Assembly: GCF_002979915.1 (NCBI RefSeq)
Contig: NZ_PCQA01000006.1
Location: 62,001-126,000 of the forward strand
Direction: 5' to 3'
DNA length: 64,000 bases
Origin: Arthrobacter sp. MYb213
GTDB taxonomy: Bacteria > Actinomycetota > Actinomycetes > Actinomycetales > Micrococcaceae
Of this stretch, positions 43,579 to 51,709 are shown in pieces (the stretch's first letter is position 1; each line of letters opens with the position of its first letter). The notes below the pieces were generated by a model, which worked only from the letters and a program-made list of their open reading frames with translations, ran no database searches and was not told the origin of the DNA. The position numbers were made by a program, and so were the translations under genes.

Positions 43579-43935
43579 TTAGATGTTGATGAAGGTAATG
43601 AGAATTCGGGCTGGCTTCTCCGCATAGACGGCATGAACTACTCCGGCTTCAAGACGAATAATCCCGCCGTAGCTGAGGTGGTGGGTTTCATCGCCCACGC
43701 TGAAGTCCACTTCCCCATCAAGTACTTGCACAATGATTGGGGTGCCTGCTTTATGGTCGGCGAGCTCAACATCTGCGTCAAAGGCAATCTGCACCAGGGT
43801 AGCTCCCGAGCCTGCACTGAGACGTTTGGCAGAATACCCTCCGGGCTTTATCGGATTTGCCTGCTCCAAATCGCCAAGTTCCTGCGCCAGCAGATTGCTT
43901 GCGTCCTTAGTATCGTTATTGTCCACCACGAACAT
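43579..43935 (-). CDS. Small cupin-domain protein
   Basis: 118 residues, one cupin barrel: ADHKAGTPIIVQVLDGEVDFSVGDETHHL is motif 1, GGIIRLEAGVVHAVYAEKPARIL motif 2 with a single metal His visible in each (the first His is in LADHKAG). The ATG at 43935 touches an AAAGGA ribosome site; GTG codons at 43929 and 43926 have better spacing and could be the true start. Function not recognised. Convergent with the phosphopantetheinyl transferase. Confidence 0.8.
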   Translation of the reverse strand: MFVVDNNDTKDASNLLAQELGDLEQANPIKPGGYSAKRLSAGSGATLVQIAFDADVELADHKAGTPIIVQVLDGEVDFSVGDETHHLSYGGIIRLEAGVVHAVYAEKPARILITFINI

Positions 43936-44040
43936 TCCTTTACATCAGGTAATGCCGGACTTCCAGACTCCGGTTTCATCTGAGTATCTCAGAGATTGCG
44001 GCTCTTGGACGCTCTTTGGCCTTTGCGCTTCACCGAACTA

Positions 44041-44892
44041 CTACGTGCGTCGTTTGGCCTTACGGACAATCAGCAGAGTAACGCTTACCAGCATGGCTAC
44101 TGCAAGGGTCACCAAGGACGGTATGAGCCAATCTGTTTGCCCGATGGCATCTTGACTCAGCTCACCAAACTTGGCCAATGAACCGCCCACGGAACCCACC
44201 GGATTTTCCAGTAGCGTAACAACCGCGGAGATTACCGCTGGCATGACCCACTGGATAGCTAGTGCAATAACCCAAACCACCAAATGCCAAATCTGCAGGA
44301 ATCCGAGGAATCCCAATACCAACCCGAGTATCAATGCTCCACCATAGATCAAGGAGGAGTAGATTTCCGGTTCTAAGGGAGTATAGGTCGCCACCATCTG
44401 CAGCCATTGGCCCACATTAAAAACGAGTGCGGCTACCAGTAGCGCCACGATACTTAGTCGCAATTTGGCGATCAAGAAATATAGCACTTGGCTGATTACG
44501 AATACTACGCCGAGGGCCCAGAGTTGAGCTTGGAGTGGATCGCTGACTTTCCCTTGGAAAATTTCCGGTGCATCGCCCCAGATCCACTGAAAAACGAGCC
44601 CAACCAGCGCTAGAAGCACACCAATATCTGTCAGGATTGCGAAGCTCGTACTTCGCCGGCCCATCACTCGCGTAAACCAACCGCCAAGCAAGGCGATGAT
44701 TGCGAAGATGATGATCAACCCCGCCGCGTCGTTCTTCGACGTCGGCAGCATTGCTTGTTCTCGTTGTCCCAGCCAAAGCCACAGCCACGGACCAACTGCG
44801 AGCATGACAATGAATAGCCCTGCAATGATCTGTGCCCACCACGGGCTCCAGAATTGACGGCTGCTTCTCATACTTAACGTGTGTGCTCCCAC
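44041..44892 (-). CDS. Polytopic membrane protein of unknown function
   Basis: 283 residues with about seven to eight hydrophobic segments and few charged residues, ending in the basic tail RKAKRR. No family was recognised. The start is GTG 44892; ATG 44871 (MRSSRQFW) is an alternative nearer the first membrane helix. It may follow the MFS gene at 45306 in the same direction but a 413-bp gap with a large hairpin lies between, so it is likely a separate unit. Confidence 0.78.
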   Translation of the reverse strand: MGAHTLSMRSSRQFWSPWWAQIIAGLFIVMLAVGPWLWLWLGQREQAMLPTSKNDAAGLIIIFAIIALLGGWFTRVMGRRSTSFAILTDIGVLLALVGLVFQWIWGDAPEIFQGKVSDPLQAQLWALGVVFVISQVLYFLIAKLRLSIVALLVAALVFNVGQWLQMVATYTPLEPEIYSSLIYGGALILGLVLGFLGFLQIWHLVVWVIALAIQWVMPAVISAVVTLLENPVGSVGGSLAKFGELSQDAIGQTDWLIPSLVTLAVAMLVSVTLLIVRKAKRRT

Positions 44893-45305
44893 GCGCTCAT
44901 TCTGTCAGAGCCGAGCTATCGTTCCTAGGACCTCCGAGGCCGTTTCACTGATCATCGAAGAAGAAGCGGTATCTAATGCTTCAAGATTTCCTCCGCGATT
45001 AAAGTCAAAGGGATCCGTAAGCGCTTCTCCAGAGCTGGAGCGAACGCTTACGGATCCCTTGGTCTGACCCTTCGATGCCCAAGAACGGTATCTTTGTCCC
45101 GTGTCTAAAACCAACCGTCAAGACATGATGCTCTTTCCGGTGATCGGCGCAAGTCATACGAGGCGGTAGCCCGATGACTTCAACTGAGTTCAGTAAACAC
45201 TGAACCCGTCAGTGTGCGCAACAGGCAGAGTGAACATTGGACAATATGCACAATCCATTCAGCGCACTAGCGCCTAAAGCCTACATTTTGCAATGTACGC
45301 TGAAA
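44893..45305. other. Non-coding interval holding a large hairpin and a small inverted repeat
   Basis: No gene supported. Besides the 53-nt hairpin at 45008-45060 it has GTTCAGT-aaac-ACTGAAC (45188-45205). The interval is upstream of the membrane protein gene and downstream of the MFS gene. Confidence 0.5.
45008..45060. repeat. 53-nt hairpin with 16-bp outer and 6-bp inner stems
   Basis: Outer arms 45008-45023 and 45045-45060 are perfect complements (core GGATCCGTAAGCG / CGCTTACGGATCC); inside them CTCCAG and CTGGAG pair again. It could terminate the MFS gene, act as an mRNA leader for the membrane gene, or be a mobile palindromic unit. No second copy was noticed in this window. Confidence 0.7.
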
Positions 45306-46571
45306 TTAGTGTCGTGGATCACTGTCGAGTTCCTGCTCATCAGGGACCCGTTCGAGATTGATTTTTCTTTCGCCCACCGCCGATGAGAAGAACATCGCCA
45401 CAATGACAAATCCAAGAGGAAGGACCAGCGCCTGTCGCAACCCAAATTCATTCCCAATAAAGCCCAGAAGCGGTGGGCCGACTAAGAAAGCGATATATCC
45501 GATGGTGGCGGCCACCGCAACTCGCCCCGCAGGATCTGTCCCGGAGGCTCCAGCCGCGGAGATTGCCAAAGGAAAAGCCAACGAAGTACCAAGTCCCCAG
45601 AGCATGACGCAGGCGCCGGCAAGGACTGGGTTGTTAAGGAAAATGACACCCGAAAGCCCAAGTGCTCCAAGAAAAGCACTGACGGCAAAAGTTTTACTTG
45701 CGCCAAACTGCCCAATAAACCAGCCGCCGCAGAATCGCCCAACAGTCATCGCCAACGCGAATCCGGTGAAAATCAATGACCCCGCAGCTGGATCAAAACC
45801 GTGCCCGTCAACCATCACCAGCGGCAGCCAGTCGTTGGCCGACCCTTCGGCGAGCGCCATCGCCAAAACGATAAACCCGATCAACAGCAAGCGTGGGTCC
45901 GTCCAGAGTTTGGCTGCGCTCGGCGATACGGTTTCTTCGGAGCGTGACCTATCAATTTTCCCTGTGCCTTGGGGAAGGTATCGAATGACGTAGAGAAATA
46001 GGGCTAGCGATAGAAGCCCACTGAGTACCAAATGCCAAAGCACTGGAAAAGCGATTGAAGTAAAAATGATTCCTGCACTGGCGCCAATGACCGTACCAAG
46101 GGAAAAGAATCCGTGAAGACTCGCCAAGAAGGATTTCCTAGTGAGCCGTTCAATCTCGGCGCCTTCTACATTCATTCCAACTTCTGCGCTTCCCATACCG
46201 GCACCGAAGAGAAACAGCCCAGCGGCCACACACCATTCAAGTTGGAAGTGGGCGCTAATCCCAATGAGCGGCATCGAGGCAATAACCGCTGCAGAGCCGG
46301 CACGGATCACCGGGCGCGCGGCAAAACGTGCAACAAGTTTTCCGGAAAAGATGATGCCGAGCATGGAACCGACCGATATGCCGAAGAGTACGAGGCCCAT
46401 CTTCGCCGGGGTGGCTTCCAGCAGGTCCCTAATGGCCGGGGTGCGCGTCACCCACGAGGCCATGCTCAGCCCGGGTAGGAAAAACAGCGTGTACAGTGCC
46501 CAACGTCGTTGGGTAATAGTCGGTGACAAGTCCGCTCCTGGTGCGGGTGCAGTCGGTGCCGAAATCGGCAT
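45306..46571 (-). CDS. MFS transporter, YbjJ/sugar-MFS-like, probable efflux
   Basis: 421 residues, about twelve membrane helices. N-terminal ALYTLFFLPGLSMASWVTRTPAIRDLL is characteristic of the YbjJ/FucP-like MFS group, and FSGKLVARFAARPVIRAG is the loop between helices 2 and 3. It diverges from a TipA-like MerR gene with a MerR-type operator in the 104-bp gap, so it is probably controlled by that regulator and may export a toxic compound. Function is inference. Confidence 0.85.
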   Translation of the reverse strand: MPISAPTAPAPGADLSPTITQRRWALYTLFFLPGLSMASWVTRTPAIRDLLEATPAKMGLVLFGISVGSMLGIIFSGKLVARFAARPVIRAGSAAVIASMPLIGISAHFQLEWCVAAGLFLFGAGMGSAEVGMNVEGAEIERLTRKSFLASLHGFFSLGTVIGASAGIIFTSIAFPVLWHLVLSGLLSLALFLYVIRYLPQGTGKIDRSRSEETVSPSAAKLWTDPRLLLIGFIVLAMALAEGSANDWLPLVMVDGHGFDPAAGSLIFTGFALAMTVGRFCGGWFIGQFGASKTFAVSAFLGALGLSGVIFLNNPVLAGACVMLWGLGTSLAFPLAISAAGASGTDPAGRVAVAATIGYIAFLVGPPLLGFIGNEFGLRQALVLPLGFVIVAMFFSSAVGERKINLERVPDEQELDSDPRH

Positions 46572-46637
46572 TCAGTCTAAAACTACACAAGTTAGCGATT
46601 CCCTGGCCAAATTTGTCGGCCGATTCATCTTTTCCAC

Positions 46638-46667
46638 TTGACCTTGACGCGGCGTCAACCTCTAGCG
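46638..46667 (+). promoter_or_regulatory. MerR-type operator/promoter of the TipA-like gene
   Basis: TTGACC (46638-46643) and TAGCGT (46662-46667) are plausible -35 and -10 boxes 18 bp apart, with the inverted repeat TTGACGC-g-GCGTCAA (46644-46658) between them, the usual position of MerR-family sites. Start codon is 9 nt after the -10 box, so the message would be nearly leaderless. Confidence 0.7.
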
Positions 46668-46675
46668 TGGGGTGC

Positions 46676-47464
46676 ATGAACGATTTCCTGTCCAACAATT
46701 CTGCGGATGCCTATTCGATCAGCGAGGTCGCTAGGGCCGCGGGAGTGAGCAGTCGGACCCTTCGCCACTACGATCAGATTGGTTTGCTCCATCCAAGCTG
46801 GACCGAGCCCACTGGATACCGCTATTACGGCCAACCTGAGCTAGTACGGTTGCAGCGCATTTTGTTACTTCGTCAGCTCGGGCTGAAGCTGGAAACCATT
46901 GGCGGAATCTTGGACGAGCACCAGGACGAGTCCGCGGCCCTTCAATCGCATATCGTCGAGCTGCGAAACCAACGGGTGGCTCTGGACAAGCAAATCGAGG
47001 CGCTACAGCACACCATTGAGACACTAAATTCGGGAGAAAAAATGAGCGTAGACCAAGCCTTCGAGGGCTTTAATGAGAAATACAAGGAAGAAGTAATCTC
47101 ACGCTGGGGCGAAGATAGCTACGTCCAATCGGATCGGTGGTGGCGCGACCAAAGCAAGAGCGAACGCACCGCGGCCATGGAACAAGTTAAGGAGCTCAAC
47201 CGTCGATGGGCCGACGCCGGGCGCTCTGGTATCGACCCGACCAGCGTTCAAGCGCAGCAACTCGCCCACGAGCACGTTCGTTGGCTCAACTCTGTTCCGG
47301 GCACGCCTGGGCGTGGCGGCGATAGGCAGCAACTGGAACAATATGTGCTCGGCTTGGCTCAAATGTATGTGGCCGATGACCGCTTCGCGAAGAATTATGC
47401 GGGGCAGGCAGCTTTTGTAAAGGCGTCCCTAGAGCATTTCGTGGCGACAAATCTTAGCTCTTGA
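46676..47464 (+). CDS. tipA: MerR-family regulator with TipAS drug-binding domain
   Basis: 262 residues. N-terminal MerR helix-turn-helix (YSISEVARAAGVSSRTLRHY, residues about 13-32), a dimer helix with DKQIEALQHTIETL, then the TipAS domain from residue 123: MSVDQAFEGFNEKYKEEVI, ELNRRWADAGRSGIDPTS and a C-terminal FVKASLEHFV. In TipA this domain binds thiopeptide antibiotics covalently through a cysteine; I see no cysteine in this C-terminal domain, so a different ligand or non-covalent binding is likely. The frame extends upstream to 46523 but ATG 46676 fits the promoter. Confidence 0.9.
   Translation: MNDFLSNNSADAYSISEVARAAGVSSRTLRHYDQIGLLHPSWTEPTGYRYYGQPELVRLQRILLLRQLGLKLETIGGILDEHQDESAALQSHIVELRNQRVALDKQIEALQHTIETLNSGEKMSVDQAFEGFNEKYKEEVISRWGEDSYVQSDRWWRDQSKSERTAAMEQVKELNRRWADAGRSGIDPTSVQAQQLAHEHVRWLNSVPGTPGRGGDRQQLEQYVLGLAQMYVADDRFAKNYAGQAAFVKASLEHFVATNLSS
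47032..47044 (+). promoter_or_regulatory. Internal ribosome-binding site for a separate TipAS-like product
   Basis: GGGAG (47032-47036), five A, then an in-frame ATG at 47042, exactly at the beginning of the TipAS domain. It would give a 140-residue protein, close to the 144-residue TipAS made from an internal start in Streptomyces lividans tipA. Confidence 0.65.
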
Positions 47465-47526
47465 ACAGGAAGCCCGGCGAAGTCAGTGCACCTTGGACGG
47501 ATTCGCTCTCGTCTATCGGGCAGCGA

Positions 47527-47730
47527 TCAATCAATATCACCGCTGACTTCTTCGCGCGCTTGGGCATAGCGATGCTGAATATAGTTCTCCAGTTCTACCC
47601 GCTCCACCCGCCACATGCCACGGCCACCAATTTGAATAGCAGGAAGCTCACCACTTTTCACCAGCGCACGAACCTGGGGAAGTTTTACGTTCAATTCCTC
47701 GGCAACGTCCTCTAATCTCAAAAACCTCAT
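47527..47730 (-). CDS. Small helix-turn-helix DNA-binding protein (excisionase-like fold)
   Basis: 67 residues, one MerR/excisionase-type winged helix: FLRLEDVAEELNVKLPQVRALVKSGELPAIQIGGRG then MWRVERVELENYIQHR. This is a common actinobacterial stand-alone HTH protein; its target is not known. No recombinase is near, so a phage excisionase role is unlikely. Convergent with the TipA-like gene. Confidence 0.82.
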   Translation of the reverse strand: MRFLRLEDVAEELNVKLPQVRALVKSGELPAIQIGGRGMWRVERVELENYIQHRYAQAREEVSGDID

Positions 47731-47962
47731 ATCTGAAAGGTTACTGCGATTTGGGACGATTTGGTATGAAATCGGACAAGTTGTTCATAAGTAATGCATT
47801 ATGATTCGACGCAAGCCAAGCCATGGCACATAATGGGTTAGACGCAACAAAACCGGTCAGACCGTGCAACACAGTTGGGCATTGCTGGTCATTTTGACTA
47901 AAATCCTATGAAGGCACGTAGGCCGCGGACCACCCAACATGGCAGCACAGGAGAATCTCCAC

Positions 47963-48451
47963 ATGAATTCGGAAACGTATCAGCTCGATGAGACCGACCG
48001 CCGAATTTTGTTGGCTTTAGATAACGATCCACGTGTACCGATCATGATGCTCGCTCAGCAGCTGGGCTTGGCACGCGGAACAGTACAGACGCGGCTTGAA
48101 CGTCTGGCGCATTCCGGTGCTTTGCGCCCAAACACCGCCCGCATCCTGCCAAGCTCTATGGGCCGGGGAGTCAGCGCGTTTGTGAGCGCTGAGTTGAACC
48201 AGTCGAGCTTGAATGAGGCCATCGAGGCGTTGCGTCGCATCCCAGAAGTTTTAGAATGCGTTGCTCCTGCGGGGGAAACCGATCTGCTGATTCGCGTTTC
48301 GGCTACCGATCCAGATGATCTGTACCGAGTCTCTGAAGAAATCCGTTTATGCCCTGGGATCACCCGCACTTCAACCTCAATGATTCTGCGTGATGTTATC
48401 CCCTACCGCACCACTGCCTTGCTGTCGAAGCTCAGTGGAACCAAGAACTAG
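47963..48451 (+). CDS. Lrp/AsnC-family transcriptional regulator
   Basis: 162 residues from the ATG at 47963, which has AGGAG 9 nt upstream; an ATG at 47939 without a ribosome site is less likely. HTH: LDETDRRILLALDNDPRVPIMMLAQQLGLARGTVQTRLERL. The RAM ligand-binding domain follows (VSAFVSAELNQSSLNEAIEALR, and VAPAGETDLLIRVSATDPDDL). Such regulators usually sense an amino acid. It ends 3 bp from the convergent MFS gene. Confidence 0.9.
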   Translation: MNSETYQLDETDRRILLALDNDPRVPIMMLAQQLGLARGTVQTRLERLAHSGALRPNTARILPSSMGRGVSAFVSAELNQSSLNEAIEALRRIPEVLECVAPAGETDLLIRVSATDPDDLYRVSEEIRLCPGITRTSTSMILRDVIPYRTTALLSKLSGTKN

Positions 48452-48454
48452 TTT

Positions 48455-49699
48455 CTAGCCCTGCACCAGATCTAAGGTCCGTGCTGGCAGATGCTTACGG
48501 GCAGCAAAGACGCAAACCATGCTCAATAGACAAAGCCCGATAAGTAACGAGATAAACCAGAGGGGATCCGCAAACGGTCGCCACATGGCAAAGAGCGTCG
48601 GGAAGCTAAATCCGATAAAGCACACCGCATAAAACCGGCCGGTAAGTTTTCCGATTTCCCCAGACCCCGCAAGGTCAAGTACCTGGCTAAGTCCGGCGAC
48701 CAGCAACACTCCGTTGGCCGAACCCGAAACGATGAAGGCTACATAGCCCAGCGCTTCAGATCCGCTGAGATACACCAGGATCATCAATGCGAACGCCAAC
48801 ACCGAGAGAAGCAGCCCCGCCATCAATACGTTGACCTTGCTGGTGTTGTTATAGCGTTTGGCCAAGGGCTGGACCAGTACGCCCATCCCCATGGTGATCA
48901 CGACCGCGGCAGTAGTGAAAAACAACGATGACTGACCTGCTGCCGAACTCAATGCGGGAACGATAGCAAAACCGCTTGCTGCTAGCCCGAACACCCATGG
49001 AGCTGCGGGAAGCACCACGAGTTTAAAACGTTTGAGGTTCTCGGGTGTGGTCACGGTCCCAGACTTACTGTCCTGAACCGGCTTTTCTTCCTTGACCCTG
49101 GTGATAAGAAATAACCACGAGAGCGCAGCTACGGCGTGAATTCCATAGGCGAGTTCCGGACTGGCGCTCACGCCCACAATACTTCCGGAGATCATTGGGC
49201 CAATGGCAAACCCTGCAGACGTGCACAGCGCCGCTCGGGTTGCTCCTGCAGGTCCCGCGCTAAGTACTTTAACCCAGCTGGTCACCGCCACCATGGCTAG
49301 CCCCATGCCCATTCCGGTAAACACTCGTCCGGCATATAACCCAGAGTCGTGAATCACCCCGAACATCATGCTGAGCGAGCCGAGCGTGGAGGCGGTCAAA
49401 GCTAGGAGCGTGAAGGGCTTGCGGCCAAATTTGTCGGCTAGCGGTCCACCCAGCAGTAGCGTCGGAATCATTCCGAGCAGATAGCTGCCCATCACGAGCA
49501 TTGCTTCAAATTCGCTGAGCTCACGGTGCTGCTGATACCAGCTAATGAGTGAAACATACTGGTTAGCACACCATCCGGTGAGAATCAGGCAGATTCCCGG
49601 AAGCCACCACGAGGTAGTGCTCTGTTTCGTTTTGCTAACGCTGATCTTATTTCTCCAGTTCGCGGTACAGTTCGCGTACGCGCTCAGCGATTTCATCAC
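48455..49699 (-). CDS. MFS transporter (paralog of the one at 38357-39607)
   Basis: 414 residues, about twelve membrane helices, with LLLGGPLADKFGRKPFTLLA in the loop between helices 2 and 3. The start is uncertain: GTG 49699 or ATG 49696 lie inside the ArsC-like gene (53-nt overlap), whereas the sequence after that gene's stop has a GGAGAAATAA ribosome-like site but no ATG or GTG close by in this frame. Its similarity to the MFS at 38357 is easily seen in the first 120 residues. Substrate unknown. Confidence 0.83.
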   Translation of the reverse strand: MMKSLSAYANCTANWRNKISVSKTKQSTTSWWLPGICLILTGWCANQYVSLISWYQQHRELSEFEAMLVMGSYLLGMIPTLLLGGPLADKFGRKPFTLLALTASTLGSLSMMFGVIHDSGLYAGRVFTGMGMGLAMVAVTSWVKVLSAGPAGATRAALCTSAGFAIGPMISGSIVGVSASPELAYGIHAVAALSWLFLITRVKEEKPVQDSKSGTVTTPENLKRFKLVVLPAAPWVFGLAASGFAIVPALSSAAGQSSLFFTTAAVVITMGMGVLVQPLAKRYNNTSKVNVLMAGLLLSVLAFALMILVYLSGSEALGYVAFIVSGSANGVLLVAGLSQVLDLAGSGEIGKLTGRFYAVCFIGFSFPTLFAMWRPFADPLWFISLLIGLCLLSMVCVFAARKHLPARTLDLVQG

Positions 49700-50057
49700 G
49701 GATTAGGTTCATCCGTTCGGAGCCCGTCACCCCGTCCTCGCTTGGCTCATAGGTGACCCAGCGTTCGGTGGGAATGTTTTCGTTAATGTTGGGATTCGCT
49801 TCGCTGCCCAGAATAACTACGCGGTCCACCTGGTCCAATAGTGCAGGGTCAATGCCTTTGGGAATACCTGCGGACATATCTGCGCCGGCCTCGGCCAGCG
49901 ATTCAGCAGCCTCGTGATTGATCACGGCGCCAGGGTTTGTCCCGGCCGAATAGCTGGTCACCTTGCCGTCCGAGACGAGGTCCATCAAGGCTGCAGCCAT
50001 TTGCGACTTGCCTGCGTTGCGAGAACAGATAAAAAGAACCGAAGTAGCCATGAACAT
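49647..50057 (-). CDS. Low-molecular-weight phosphatase / arsenate reductase-like protein
   Basis: 136 residues from the ATG at 50057 (ATG 50051 is possible). The active-site loop is VLFICSRNAGKSQMAAALM: a CX5K-S in place of the CX5R-S of classical LMW phosphatases and ArsC. Actinobacterial mycothiol-dependent arsenate reductases also show lysine here, so the change need not abolish activity. An acidic DQVDRVVILG segment and the C-terminal RDEIAERVRELYREL helix fit the family. A 16-bp hairpin abuts the start codon and no ribosome site is seen. Confidence 0.82.
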   Translation of the reverse strand: MFMATSVLFICSRNAGKSQMAAALMDLVSDGKVTSYSAGTNPGAVINHEAAESLAEAGADMSAGIPKGIDPALLDQVDRVVILGSEANPNINENIPTERWVTYEPSEDGVTGSERMNLIRDEIAERVRELYRELEK

Positions 50058-50095
50058 ATTGAACCACCCACTGAGCGTTAGTGGGTGGTTCAATA
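50057..50095 (-). terminator. 16-bp hairpin between the APC permease and the ArsC-like gene
   Basis: Arms 50057-50072 and 50080-50095 are perfectly complementary (core GAACCACCCACT / AGTGGGTGGTTC). On the minus strand it comes 30 nt after the permease stop and its last base is the A of the ArsC-like start codon. It may terminate the amine operon or govern ArsC translation; no T-run follows. Confidence 0.7.
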
Positions 50096-50125
50096 ACAAT
50101 TGTTGAGCGTAGTAAGAGCTACTAG

Positions 50126-51634
50126 CTACCTGGTCTTAATGGTTTCTCCTCTGAAGAAGGCTGGATGTCGCCACTTGGTGAACAGCATGATTGCGACTCC
50201 GAGTAGCAAAACCCCGATTCCCAGAATGAAGACCATGCCCACGGAACCAATCGCGGATCCTGAACCATAGTCGGGATTCATTGATTCGATGGCGGTGCTG
50301 AAGAACATCACCAGCAGCACTACACCTCCAATGAGGGGTGCAAGGAATTTGAAGAAGAAATTCCGGACGCTGGTAAACAACTCAGAGCGGAAATACCAGA
50401 CACAGGCTAGTGCGGTAATCCCGTAGTAGAAGCAGATCATGAGTCCCAGCGCAGTGATGGTGTCCCACAGGGCATTTTCAGAGATCAACCGGGTCACCAC
50501 GTAGAACACCGCAGCGGCTGCGGCCGAGACTACCGTGGCAACAGAAGGCGACATGAATCGTGGGGAAATCTTTGCGAAGCTCGGTGGCAACGCCTTGTAG
50601 TATCCCATGGCCAGCAAGGTACGCGCCGGAGAAACCATGGTTGACTGCAGCGAAGCCGCAGAGGAGGAAAGGATCGCCAACGACATCAGAATGGCTAGTG
50701 GACCCATAATAGGTCCGGAGAGCACCGCGAAAATTGATTCTTGGTTTGCCTCGTTACCCGCGCCGAGTCCGGTTTGGCCGACTCCGGCCCAGTACAGCAC
50801 GCCCAAAGATACCGCTAGGTACAATGCGATGATGACGAGGACCGTCCACGTTGCACCACGTCCGGGAACCTTGGCTGGGTCGGTGGTTTCTTCGTTCATG
50901 GTTAGCGTGACATCCCAGCCCCAGAAAACAAAGATTGACAGGGAAATACCTGCGGCGAAGGCGGCGAATGAATCCACCGAGGCCGGGTTGAACATGTCTA
51001 AGTTAATTGGTGTCCGGTCAAAGGGGGTACTACTGGTGAACGCCATGATCGCGAAGAGAAGCAAGACCGCCACTTGGAAACCAACCAGCACGTACTGGAA
51101 CACCTTGGTGGCATTGAGCCCACGATAGGAAATGTAGGCGGCCGCCGCGATGAAGACCAACGTGGTGGGAATGTTGACCCACAGGTTTTTCGTTAAGTCG
51201 GCGATTGCTTGGTTTCCGGTGAGCTGGGCGAGGAGGATATAGAAGAAGTCCACCGCCACTGCTGCAAGGTTGGATAAGACGATCACGGTGGCCGCAATAA
51301 GTCCCCAACCGCCCATCCAACCGATCATCGGTCCGAAGGCGCGGGTGGCCCAGGTAAATGAGGTTCCAGAATCTGGCATCGCGTTGTTTAGCTCGCGGTA
51401 GCCCAAAGCGACCAGCAACATCGGAATGAAACCGGCGAGCAAAATGGCCGGAAGGCTCGTACCAACCACTGCCACGGTGGCGCCAAGCCCGGCGGTCAAA
51501 GTGTAGGCCGGGGCAATGCAGGAGATGCCGATGACTACTAGTCCGACTACTCCTACGGTGCCGGTAGACAAACCCTTTGAGTGCAGTCCACTCTCGGGTT
51601 GTTCGGCAGTTTCCTGCTTCAGTTCTTGCGACAT
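50126..51634 (-). CDS. APC-family amino acid/polyamine permease
   Basis: 502 residues, about twelve to fourteen membrane helices. First helix GTVGVVGLVVIGISCIAPAYTLTAGLG and FIPMLLVALGYRELNNAMPDSGTSFTWATRAFGP carry the standard APC features (unwound helix 1 and the GG/ELN segment). It follows the Usp gene by 75 nt, downstream of a flavin amine oxidase, so a putrescine or related amine is the likely substrate. Confidence 0.9.
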   Translation of the reverse strand: MSQELKQETAEQPESGLHSKGLSTGTVGVVGLVVIGISCIAPAYTLTAGLGATVAVVGTSLPAILLAGFIPMLLVALGYRELNNAMPDSGTSFTWATRAFGPMIGWMGGWGLIAATVIVLSNLAAVAVDFFYILLAQLTGNQAIADLTKNLWVNIPTTLVFIAAAAYISYRGLNATKVFQYVLVGFQVAVLLLFAIMAFTSSTPFDRTPINLDMFNPASVDSFAAFAAGISLSIFVFWGWDVTLTMNEETTDPAKVPGRGATWTVLVIIALYLAVSLGVLYWAGVGQTGLGAGNEANQESIFAVLSGPIMGPLAILMSLAILSSSAASLQSTMVSPARTLLAMGYYKALPPSFAKISPRFMSPSVATVVSAAAAAVFYVVTRLISENALWDTITALGLMICFYYGITALACVWYFRSELFTSVRNFFFKFLAPLIGGVVLLVMFFSTAIESMNPDYGSGSAIGSVGMVFILGIGVLLLGVAIMLFTKWRHPAFFRGETIKTR

Positions 51635-51709
51635 AGTGTTAACCTTCTGGGTTTATTCTCGGCAGACTTCTGCGTCCGCCAAGAAAACGGGTAATCCCCG
51701 CGCGATGGT

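Noticed and set aside
45188-45205. GTTCAGT-aaac-ACTGAAC as an operator or terminator
   Set aside because: Only 7-bp arms, far from a start or stop codon and without a T-run; noted but not called as a feature.
47527-47730. Phage excisionase for an integrated element
   Set aside because: No integrase, attachment-site repeat or phage gene lies nearby; a general small HTH protein is more likely.
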